From: Planctomycetota bacterium
GTDB taxonomy: Bacteria; Planctomycetota; JAJSAM01; JAJVHW01
Assembly (NCBI GenBank): GCA_021414065.1
Contig: JAIOPE010000110.1
Coordinates: forward strand, 1 to 51,086
DNA: 51,086 nucleotides
Direction of reading: 5' to 3'
Shown: positions 1 through 5,888 of the stretch, one piece after another
Layout of the letters: each line of letters opens with the position of its first letter
How positions within the stretch are numbered: position 1 is the stretch's first letter
Notes under the pieces: generated by a model
Databases searched by the model: none
What the model was told of the DNA's origin: nothing
The model's input: the letters and a program-made list of their open reading frames with translations, nothing else
Translations under genes and position numbers: made by a program

Positions 1-2
1 GC

Positions 3-317
3 GGCACTTGCGTCCAGGTGCTGCGCTCGGACGGCGAGAAGTACGACATCTATGAGACGACTCTGCGAGAGAAGTTCGAAACGGCTCACGCGCGAAGGCA
101 GCAAGCTGACGCGACGGCGTCCCGCTCGCACCTGTGCAAGTGCCTGCGCGACCGCCGCACCGCGCTCGGCGTCACGCAGACCGACCTCGCGGCGAAGAGC
201 GGACTCGACCAGGCGCTCATCTCGAAACTCGAGTCCGGGCGGCACGAACCACGCTTCGGCACGCTGGAGAAGTACGCGAACGGCCTTGGACTCTCCGTGC
301 CCGAACTGCTGCGCTGA
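3..317 (+). CDS. XRE-family HTH transcriptional regulator, 5' partial
   Basis: A DNA-binding regulator of the XRE/Cro-CI type. The last 60 or so residues form a standard helix-turn-helix domain: LRDRRTALGVTQTDLAAKSG, then a recognition helix with DQALISKLESGRHEP, then FGTLEKYANGLGLSVPELL. The reading frame is open to the left edge of the window. The first start codon inside (GTG at 18) has no clear ribosome site, so the real start probably lies outside. The N-terminal 45 residues are charged and match nothing I recognise. No target operator is visible. It lies upstream of two gene remnants (schlafen-like and RhuM-like), which suggests an accessory or defence-related setting, but there is no direct link. 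The HTH call is firm; the function is unknown. Confidence 0.8.
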   Translation, partial: GTCVQVLRSDGEKYDIYETTLREKFETAHARRQQADATASRSHLCKCLRDRRTALGVTQTDLAAKSGLDQALISKLESGRHEPRFGTLEKYANGLGLSVPELLR

Positions 318-540
318 CCGCCGCCGCCGGCCGTGTCCGGCCGGGCGCTATCATGAGGGCAAGAGCCTGCGCCCCGCTGCGCTGCGGAGCGCCCAGCGAT
401 CAGCCTGGGCGCATCCGTGGCCGCAACCTCTTGACGTCACGAAGGTGGGACTTCGACGGCGTGTTGTCCTGACGCGCTCCGGGGCCGTTGCCTCGCGGCG
501 TGCAGGAGCCTGCTGCGAACGCCGTGTCTCCCGCTCGCGG

Positions 541-573
541 CCGTTCCGCGGGCACTGCGCGCCCGCGGAACGG
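541..573. repeat. Perfect 13-bp inverted repeat (hairpin)
   Basis: Arms CCGTTCCGCGGGC and GCCCGCGGAACGG flank a 7-nt loop. No T-run follows, so it is not a typical rho-independent terminator. It could be a REP-like hairpin or the scar of an element. Confidence 0.6.
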
Positions 574-601
574 GGCGGGAGGAGGAAGTTGATTCTCGCG
601 A

Positions 602-633
602 GCGTCCCGCTGGGCAAGCGTCCCGCTGGGCAA
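602..633. repeat. Tandem duplication of a 16-bp unit
   Basis: GCGTCCCGCTGGGCAA occurs twice, back to back and identical. It is probably a slippage product in non-coding DNA. Confidence 0.7.
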
Positions 634-737
634 TGCGAACCCACGCGGAGAGGCCGGCGCCGATCGAAGCCGGCGCTCGGTCCGAGGATCGGCACCACCG
701 TCGCCGCCGCCGTGGAACATGGCCCGCAACCGCGACC

Positions 738-884
738 GTGAACCTCTCCGAACTCCAGATGATCGTCGCTGCGGGCGAAGGCCAGCGGCTTGAGCTGAGA
801 CGTTCGACCGGCGGCCTGCACCACGGCGCGATGGAGCGGGCCGACGCCGTGCCGTCGACTCCGCGGCGAAGGAGGACACGATGA
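738..884 (+). pseudogene. Remnant of AlbA_2/AAA_4 (schlafen-like) ATP-binding protein, N-terminus only
   Basis: The 48-residue frame begins with GTG and reads NLSELQMIVAAGEGQRLELR then RSTGGL. This resembles the N-terminal signature of AlbA_2/divergent AAA-4 proteins, of the form ELxxLIxxGExxxxEFKxST, often annotated as RecG-like or putative DNA-binding proteins. Full members are several hundred residues; here similarity stops after about 30 residues and the frame ends in an arginine run. The stop overlaps the ATG of the following RhuM-like gene (ATGA), the arrangement of a coupled pair, so an internal deletion probably removed the middle and end of this gene while keeping the junction. The match is short, so confidence is moderate. 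Confidence 0.5.
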
Positions 885-1477
885 GCGGCGAGCTGTCGCC
901 GACCGAGGGCGACATCGTCTTCTACGCAACCGGCGAAGGCGTGGTGCGCGTCGAGGTCGTCTACCAGGACGAGACGTTCTGGCTCTCGCAGAAGCGCATG
1001 GCCGAGCTGTTCGGCGTGGACGTTCGCACCGTCAGCGAGCACCTCCGGACGATCTTCAAGACCAAGGAACTGCTGGAGGATTCAGTTGTCCGGAATCTCC
1101 GGACGACTGCCGCCGACGGCAAGAGCTACGCGACGAACTTCTACAGCCTCGACGCCATCATCTCCGTCGGTTACCGAGTGAACAGCCGGAACTTCTACAG
1201 CCTCGACGCCATCATCTCCGTCGGTTACCGAGTGAACAGCCGCCAGGCCACGCAGTTCCGGATCTGGGCCACGAGGACGCTGCGGGAGTTCGTGGTGAAG
1301 GGCTTCGTCCTCGACGACGAGCGCCTCAAGCAGGGCAGACGCTTCGGCAAGGACTACTTCGACAAGTTGCTGGAACGGATGAGGGAGATCCTCCCCCGCT
1401 CGTTCATTCGCCCTACCTGCGGGACCGTGCCATTCCGGGAATCCCGGGACCCTTTGCATCCCCTCGGTTGTAAGTAG
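881..1477 (+). pseudogene. RhuM-family protein, truncated and internally duplicated
   Basis: The first 175 residues match the RhuM (virulence RhuM/Fic-DOC-associated) family well: GDIVFYATGEG, DETFWLSQKRMAELF, a winged-helix-like segment, ISVGYRVNSR, TQFRIWATRTLREFVVKGF and LDDERLKQ, then YFDKLLERMREI. Normal members continue with RASERRFYQK and more than 100 further residues. Here the frame instead runs into proline/arginine-rich sequence that looks like the upstream region of the next gene and stops. Residues 86-103 are repeated exactly at 104-121 (see the repeat entry), inserting an extra strand and turn in the core. Loss of the C-terminus plus this insertion make it very likely non-functional. 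RhuM genes often lie on islands beside schlafen-like or restriction genes. Confidence 0.75.
1136..1243 (+). repeat. In-frame 54-bp tandem duplication inside the RhuM-like gene
   Basis: Two 54-bp copies (1136-1189 and 1190-1243) differ only at their last base. Each encodes NFYSLDAIISVGYRVNSR. The near identity shows the event is recent relative to the decay of the gene, or that it is an assembly artefact. Confidence 0.9.
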
Positions 1478-1481
1478 GGTC

Positions 1482-2060
1482 ATGACCGAGGCGGCGAGCG
1501 CGGGGACCCACGATGACGACATCGGTGACGACGCCGTGCTCGTCGCTCGCTCCGCGCGTGGCGATGCCGAGGCGTTTCGCGTGCTCGTCGTGCGCCACCA
1601 GGCGTCGCTTCTGGCGGTCGTCCGCGACCTGTTGCCGGGCGAAGCCGACCGTGAGGATGTTGCCCAGGACGCCTTCGTGTCGGCGTGGCTCCACCTCGCG
1701 GACTACGACGCCGCGCGGGGCGCGTTCTTCGTGTGGCTGGTGCAAATCGCCAGGAACCGCGCGCGCAACGTCCGCAGGAAGCGCAGACCCGTGACGGTCT
1801 CCGACGTGCCGGAGCGCGCGGTCACATCGCGACCAGAGGAAGCCATGTCGCGCGAGGAAGCCCATCGGCGGCTGGACGACGCCCTCGCCGCGCTCCCGGA
1901 CGACCAGCGCACCGCGTTCGTGCTCGCCGAAATCCACGGGATTCCCTACGCCGACGTTGCGGCCATCGAGGGGGTTCCGCTGGGCACCGTGAAGTCCCGC
2001 GCCGCGCGCGCGCGGGAGAAGCTCCGGGCCGCGCTGTCGCGCGAGGAGATCGAACCATGA
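1482..2060 (+). CDS. ECF-type RNA polymerase sigma factor
   Basis: A 192-residue sigma-70 family extracytoplasmic-function factor. Region 2 covers about residues 25-95 (GDAEAFRVLVVRHQASLLAV, then REDVAQDAFVSAW, then FFVWLVQIARNRARN). Region 4 covers about 130-185 (LDDALAALPDDQRTAFVLAE, then PYADVAAIEGVPLGTVKSRA). No sigma region 3 is present, as expected for ECF factors. The ATG lies just after the stop of the truncated RhuM frame. The upstream DNA has two small palindromic motifs around 1433-1450 that could belong to its promoter. The next gene starts inside its stop codon and encodes a small membrane protein that may serve as its anti-sigma factor. The regulon is unknown; the downstream signal peptidase suggests an envelope or secretion role. 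Confidence 0.93.
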   Translation: MTEAASAGTHDDDIGDDAVLVARSARGDAEAFRVLVVRHQASLLAVVRDLLPGEADREDVAQDAFVSAWLHLADYDAARGAFFVWLVQIARNRARNVRRKRRPVTVSDVPERAVTSRPEEAMSREEAHRRLDDALAALPDDQRTAFVLAEIHGIPYADVAAIEGVPLGTVKSRAARAREKLRAALSREEIEP

Positions 2061-2353
2061 GACCCGACGACCGGCTCTCCGAGTGGATGGACGCGCGCCG
2101 CACCGCCGACGTCCCGCCCGGCTTCACGGACCGCATCATGACGGCTGCGGCGAGACGTGACACGCCGGCTGCGACGGATCGTGACACGCCGGCTGCGACG
2201 GATCATGACATGACGGCTGCGGCGAAGCGTGACATGACGGCTGCGGCGAAGCGCCGCCGCGACCGCGCGCTGCACGTCGTCGTCGTCGCCCTGGCCGGCG
2301 TCCTTGGCGCGGCTCGGATCGCGGCTGCGCTCGCCGTGTTCTTCCCGCAGTAG
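2057..2353 (+). CDS. Small single-pass membrane protein, possible anti-sigma factor, with tandem repeats
   Basis: A 98-residue protein whose ATG overlaps the sigma factor stop (ATGA), so the two are probably translationally coupled. The N-terminus (DRLSEWMDARRTADVPPGFT, then DRIMTAA) resembles the cytoplasmic start of small planctomycete and proteobacterial anti-sigma proteins, which usually read PPGFTDRVM before a membrane helix. One transmembrane segment lies near the C-terminus (LHVVVVALAGVLGAARIAAA). Between them lie four 8-residue repeats encoded by 24-bp units. There is no zinc-finger HxxxCxxC motif. The role is inferred from position and topology. Confidence 0.65.
   Translation: MRPDDRLSEWMDARRTADVPPGFTDRIMTAAARRDTPAATDRDTPAATDHDMTAAAKRDMTAAAKRRRDRALHVVVVALAGVLGAARIAAALAVFFPQ
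2144..2239 (+). repeat. Four tandem 24-bp units in a coding region
   Basis: Units start at 2144, 2168, 2192 and 2216, each beginning GCTGCGRCG and ending TGACAYGMCG; a partial fifth follows. Each encodes 8 residues (types AATDRDTP and AAAKRDMT). Because 24 is a multiple of three, copy number can change without breaking the frame; it would alter the spacer between the N-terminal segment and the membrane helix. Confidence 0.85.
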
Positions 2354-2364
2354 GAGATCCCGTC

Positions 2365-3252
2365 ATGCCCACGACCGAACGCAAACCCTGGCTCGCCGCA
2401 TCGGCGTCGTTGCTGTGTCCCGGACTCGGCCAGTTCTACTGCGGCCGGTTCGTGCGCGGCGTCGTGCTGTTCGTGCTGTCGCTCCTGTACGCGCCGGTGA
2501 CCGCCGTCGCAGCGATCGCGGAGCCGTCGGACGGAGTGCTGCACGCGCTCATCGGCGCCTACGTTGCGTCTGCGCTCGTCTCTGTGATCGCGGTTCTCGA
2601 TGCTTGGATGCTGGCCCGGCAGCGGCGGATGGAGTTCACGATCCATCGGTACCAGCGGCCTGCCCTCTACGCCGTGTTCCTCGTCGCCGGAGTCGTCATC
2701 AACGCGGGCCTCTTGACCGCCGTCAGGACGTGCTCGTTCGCCGCCTACAAGCTCCCCACCGGCAGCATGTCGCCGACGCTGCAACCCGGCGATCACGTCC
2801 TTGCGAACAAGCTCCGCTTCGGGCGCGTCCCCGTGGAGCGCGGCGACATCGTCGTGTTCCGTGCACCGGACCGAGAACTGAACTACGTCAAGCGAGTCAT
2901 CGGACTCCCCGGCGACAGCGTGAAGCTGACGAACGGACGCGTGCTCCTGAACGGCCAACTCCTTCCGGTTGACGCGCCCGCGAGCGGCACCGACGACGGC
3001 GTCGTCGTCGAACACCTCGGCGAGCGGACGTACCGCGTGCGGCTCCACGCTGCGGCGGGCGGCACGGCCAACACTGCCGAGACGACGGTGCCGCCGGCGA
3101 GCTACTTCGTTCTCGGTGACGGCCGCGACACCTCAATGGACAGCAGCACCTTCGGCCCGGTGTCCCACGACAACCTCATCGGGCGGGTGGAGTACGTGCT
3201 CGTCCCCGGTGGCGACTGGAGCCGCGCGGGAGCGCTGTCCGAGGCGAAGTGA
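2365..3252 (+). CDS. lepB: Signal peptidase I
   Basis: Cleaves signal peptides from exported proteins at the outer face of the cytoplasmic membrane. The catalytic domain has the serine box (PTGSMSPTLQPGD, Ser134), the lysine box (YVKRVIGLPGD, Lys176) and the box E variant GDGRDTSMDSSTFGPV, where most enzymes have GDNRDNSxDSR. At 295 residues it is within the usual range. The N-terminal 120 residues are unusual: several membrane helices beginning with CPGLGQFYCGRFVRG, a motif typical of TM2/DUF5683-like small membrane proteins, so the protein looks like a fusion of such a module to the peptidase. It is the third gene after an ECF sigma factor, which suggests that export capacity is adjusted by envelope signals. 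Confidence 0.93.
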   Translation: MPTTERKPWLAASASLLCPGLGQFYCGRFVRGVVLFVLSLLYAPVTAVAAIAEPSDGVLHALIGAYVASALVSVIAVLDAWMLARQRRMEFTIHRYQRPALYAVFLVAGVVINAGLLTAVRTCSFAAYKLPTGSMSPTLQPGDHVLANKLRFGRVPVERGDIVVFRAPDRELNYVKRVIGLPGDSVKLTNGRVLLNGQLLPVDAPASGTDDGVVVEHLGERTYRVRLHAAAGGTANTAETTVPPASYFVLGDGRDTSMDSSTFGPVSHDNLIGRVEYVLVPGGDWSRAGALSEAK

Positions 3253-3373
3253 TGCAGATGGGCCTCGGAGTTCGGGCCTGGTCCGCCCGAGTAAATCGAC
3301 GGAGTCGGTCGCGACTCGGACGGCTTCCTGCTTCCGCCTTGGGCGCCGGGGCGCGAAAACCGTCACGAACCGT

Positions 3374-3399
3374 GAACCGGCCGGGTCCGCGCCCGGTTC
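3374..3399. promoter_or_regulatory. Inverted repeat upstream of the second ECF sigma gene
   Basis: Arms GAACCGG and CCGGTTC, 7 bp and perfect, enclose 12 nt and end 22 nt before the sigma factor ATG. It lies in the 169-bp gap after lepB. It could be an operator, an attenuator or the end of the previous transcript; no T-run follows. Confidence 0.35.
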
Positions 3400-3421
3400 C
3401 AACGGGTCGTGCCTCTCTCCC

Positions 3422-4003
3422 ATGGATTCCGAAACCGCCGAAGCCGTGTCGCTCATGCAGCGATGCGCCCAGGGCGACGAGCTTGCGCTCGCCGCTCTCT
3501 ACGATCGTTGGGCGGGGCCGGTGCTGTCGTTCGTCGAGCGGATGTGCCGGGACCGCGCGCAGGCCGAAGACATGGTGCAGGAGACGTTCGTCCGAGTCTG
3601 GCGGGCGGCGCCGCGCTACGAGCCCACGGCGAAGTTCTCGACCTGGCTCTTTCAAATCGCCCGGAACGCCTGGCTGAACGAGCGCGAGAAGCAACTCCGC
3701 CGGCCCATGCCGATGGACCTCGACTCGCCGGAAGCCACGAGCGGCTCGGTCCCGTCGCCCGCGGCGCCGCTCTCCGGTTCGCCCGACCGGCTGGCGCTCG
3801 ACCGGGAACTCGGCGAACGGATCGAAGCGGCAGTGCAGAAACTGCCGGACAAGCTGCGCGAGGTCTGGGTGCTGGGCGCGGCTCAAGGTCTGCCCTATCA
3901 AGACGTTGCGGCGATCCTCGAGATTCCGGTCGGCACCGTGAAGTCGCGCATGTTCCAGGCGGTCCGGCTGCTCCGGTCCGATCTGGAGCCGTACGTGGCA
4001 TGA
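3422..4003 (+). CDS. ECF-type RNA polymerase sigma factor
   Basis: A 193-residue ECF sigma factor. Region 2 includes GDELALAALYDRWAGPVLSF, QAEDMVQETFVRVW and FSTWLFQIARNAW. A proline/serine-rich linker follows, then region 4 with KLPDKLREVWVLGAAQGLPY and IPVGTVKSRMFQAVRLL. The ATG was chosen because homology begins within 10 residues of it; the open frame extends further upstream but is not sigma-like. It heads the operon of an anti-sigma factor, a DUF4175-like membrane protein, long coiled-coil proteins and a toroid protein, so it probably controls an envelope-associated system of its own. It differs clearly in sequence from the ECF factor at 1482. Confidence 0.93.
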   Translation: MDSETAEAVSLMQRCAQGDELALAALYDRWAGPVLSFVERMCRDRAQAEDMVQETFVRVWRAAPRYEPTAKFSTWLFQIARNAWLNEREKQLRRPMPMDLDSPEATSGSVPSPAAPLSGSPDRLALDRELGERIEAAVQKLPDKLREVWVLGAAQGLPYQDVAAILEIPVGTVKSRMFQAVRLLRSDLEPYVA

Positions 4004-4030
4004 CACTTCAAAGCGTGACACTTCGAAGCG
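4001..4030 (+). repeat. Two 15-bp direct repeats at the sigma gene stop
   Basis: TGACACTTCAAAGCG and TGACACTTCGAAGCG lie end to end; the first supplies the TGA stop of the sigma factor gene. One mismatch. They lie in the 100-bp gap before the anti-sigma gene. A binding site or a slippage product are both possible. Confidence 0.6.
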
Positions 4031-4103
4031 CGGGCGTGCGCGGATCCGACCTGCGGGCCGGCCGGGCTCTCCCGCGCTTCCTCTGGAACGGGGAGATCTA
4101 GCC

Positions 4104-5888
4104 ATGCGCTGCGAAGAACGCGGCCCGGATCTGCTCGCAAGAGCGCACGCCTCCGCACTTCTTCGTGACGATCGGAACTCGTCCCTACCTCGTCGGGAAC
4201 CTCACCACGAGCGCGCGGTCACCGACTCCTCGGTCCGGGCCGGCTCCGGTGCGGAGTCGCTCGCGATCGGGGGCCCCACACCCGAGCGATCACCCTCCAC
4301 CTCCCCGGGCACCGACGCCGCTCGCGAACTCGAGGACCACCTCGCCGCCTGCGATGTCTGCCGCGCCGAAGCCGCCCGACTGGCGTCCGACGTCGCCGCG
4401 CTCGCGAAGGCCTCCGCGCAGAGCGCCCCGGCCGCACCGTCCGCGGCGCTGCGCGCACGCCTGCTTGCCGCCGTGCGCGACGAGGCCGCCGAGCGACGCG
4501 CCGACGCCGCCGTGGCCGACGCGAAGTCGTGCCCGAGCATTCGCGAGGACCTGCCGGGGCTCGTGCTCGGCGAACTCGACGCCATCGACCGGGTCCGCGT
4601 GGCTTCCCACCTCGCGACCTGCCCGCCGTGCGCAGAGGAACGTCTCGCGGCGGACCGTCTGATCGCTGCGACACGAGCCGTGCTCGTAGTGTCCGCGCCG
4701 CCGGCCGACGTCCGCGCTCGCGTGCTCGCGTCGGTCCGCGCCGAGCGCGCCGCCGACGCCCAGCTTCCTGCGGCGCCGGCGCCGGTCCGGCTCCTCGAAA
4801 CTCGCCGCGCCCGGATCCGCATCCGCAGACTCTCGCTCCTCGTCCCCATCGCTGCCGCTGCGTCGCTGCTCGCAGGGATCGTACTCGGGTCGCCCGCCGT
4901 CGGGCTCCACGTCCAAGACGACGTCGGGGCGATCTTCGTCCCCTGCCGCACGCGCGCCGACACCGCGCCGACCCGCACCGTGGACCGCTCCGCGGGAGAA
5001 CTGTTCCTGGCCGAAGGGGATGGCGTCCGCGCCGGGGCGCAGGCGGTCGATGTGCGTCTGCGCCTGGGCGGACGCGCCGCGGCCGATCCGGGTGCGGAGC
5101 CCGGCACGGGCGAGGTCCGCGTCCGTCTCCAGCCGGGCACTCTGCTGCGCCGGGTCGGCGACAACGATTTCGAGCTCGACTCCGGGCGGGTCTCGGTCCA
5201 CGCGGGTCGCCTGGAGGCGCGGTTGACGCTGCGGCACGGCGCCACGTACGCGGCGATCGTCGGCACGCAGTTCGACGCATCGGTCGTCGGCAATCGGCTC
5301 GTCGTGTCGGTCACCGACGGGCAGGTTGCGGTTGGGCGGCTCGCCCCCGCCGGCGGGACCACCAGCGGGGGCCGCGGCCCGGCCGTTGAGTCGATCATCG
5401 GCCCGGGGACCGACGCGTTGGTGGACGGAACCCGCCTGCTGACGCGCCGCGCCGACGGCTCCCCCGCCGCGGACGCCTTCCTCGCACCGCAGATCGCGCT
5501 CACCGCTCCCGCCACGTCCTTCGCGCACGGCTCGCCCGTCCGCCTCGACGCCGAACTGCGCACCGGTCCCGCCGGTCCGGTCACGGTGTCCGCATTCGAT
5601 GATTCCGACCCGAGGGTGCTCATCCGTCTGAAAGGACCGGACGGCCGAACGCTCGAGGCGAAGGTCCAGCGCTCCATGCTGGCCGACGACCTGCCTGAAA
5701 CGCCGACCGTCCGTCTGGAGGAGTCCCGTCCGTACCGCCTCAAGCTGCGCCTCGACGACCTCTCCCTCGTTCCGGGCACGTGGGAGGCTCGCGTGCGATA
5801 CCAGTCCTACGGGTCCCGCACCGACGGGTCCGAGTGGCACGGGACCGCAGAAAGCGGCCCCGTCAGCTTCGAGGTGACCGCGAAATGA
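4104..5888 (+). CDS. Anti-sigma factor with two zinc-finger motifs and a FecR-like domain
   Basis: Probably holds the preceding ECF sigma factor at the membrane. The protein (594 aa) begins MRCEERGPDLLA, the normal start of a ZAS-type zinc-finger anti-sigma domain. The expected HxxxCxxC (HLAACDVC) comes about 50 residues later than usual, because a dispersed repeat lies between the two halves. A second motif, HLATCPPC, follows. One membrane helix (LSLLVPIAAAASLLAGIVLG) precedes a FecR-type domain (GDNDFELDSGRVSVHAG; TYAAIVGTQFDASVVGNRLV; VSVTDGQVAV) and a beta-rich C-terminus. A good ribosome site (GGGGAG) precedes the ATG. The stop overlaps the next start (ATGA). Whether the stretched zinc finger still folds is not clear from sequence. 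Confidence 0.82.
   Translation: MRCEERGPDLLARAHASALLRDDRNSSLPRREPHHERAVTDSSVRAGSGAESLAIGGPTPERSPSTSPGTDAARELEDHLAACDVCRAEAARLASDVAALAKASAQSAPAAPSAALRARLLAAVRDEAAERRADAAVADAKSCPSIREDLPGLVLGELDAIDRVRVASHLATCPPCAEERLAADRLIAATRAVLVVSAPPADVRARVLASVRAERAADAQLPAAPAPVRLLETRRARIRIRRLSLLVPIAAAASLLAGIVLGSPAVGLHVQDDVGAIFVPCRTRADTAPTRTVDRSAGELFLAEGDGVRAGAQAVDVRLRLGGRAAADPGAEPGTGEVRVRLQPGTLLRRVGDNDFELDSGRVSVHAGRLEARLTLRHGATYAAIVGTQFDASVVGNRLVVSVTDGQVAVGRLAPAGGTTSGGRGPAVESIIGPGTDALVDGTRLLTRRADGSPAADAFLAPQIALTAPATSFAHGSPVRLDAELRTGPAGPVTVSAFDDSDPRVLIRLKGPDGRTLEAKVQRSMLADDLPETPTVRLEESRPYRLKLRLDDLSLVPGTWEARVRYQSYGSRTDGSEWHGTAESGPVSFEVTAK
4177..4244 (+). repeat. Dispersed 68-bp repeat, copy E1, inside the anti-sigma gene
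   Basis: The core starts ACTCGTCCCTACCTCGTCGG and ends CTCGGTCCGGGCCGGC, the same length and ends as five other full copies in this window. In one frame it reads TRPYLVGNLTTSA then PRSGPA, but the host gene is read in another frame. The host frame stays open through it. Confidence 0.85.

Larger units (their letters stand above)
318..737. other. Non-coding stretch with a hairpin and a short tandem repeat
   Basis: No convincing gene on either strand; open frames here are arginine-rich products of high GC. It contains a perfect inverted repeat (541-573) and a tandem 16-bp duplication (602-633). It separates the XRE gene from two gene remnants and probably represents decayed accessory DNA. Confidence 0.5.

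Noticed and set aside
633..737. In-frame N-terminal extension of the schlafen-like remnant from ATG 633
   Set aside because: The extra residues are Arg/His-rich and unlike the family; homology begins at the GTG at 738.
3163..3252. Loss of signal peptidase function from the variant GDGRD box
   Set aside because: Ser134 and Lys176 are intact and the D-S residues that follow are kept; the Asn-to-Gly change alone is not evidence of inactivity.
2969..3421. Longer N-terminus for the second ECF sigma factor
   Set aside because: The frame is open but overlaps lepB and has no sigma-like sequence; the ATG at 3422 gives a standard ECF length.
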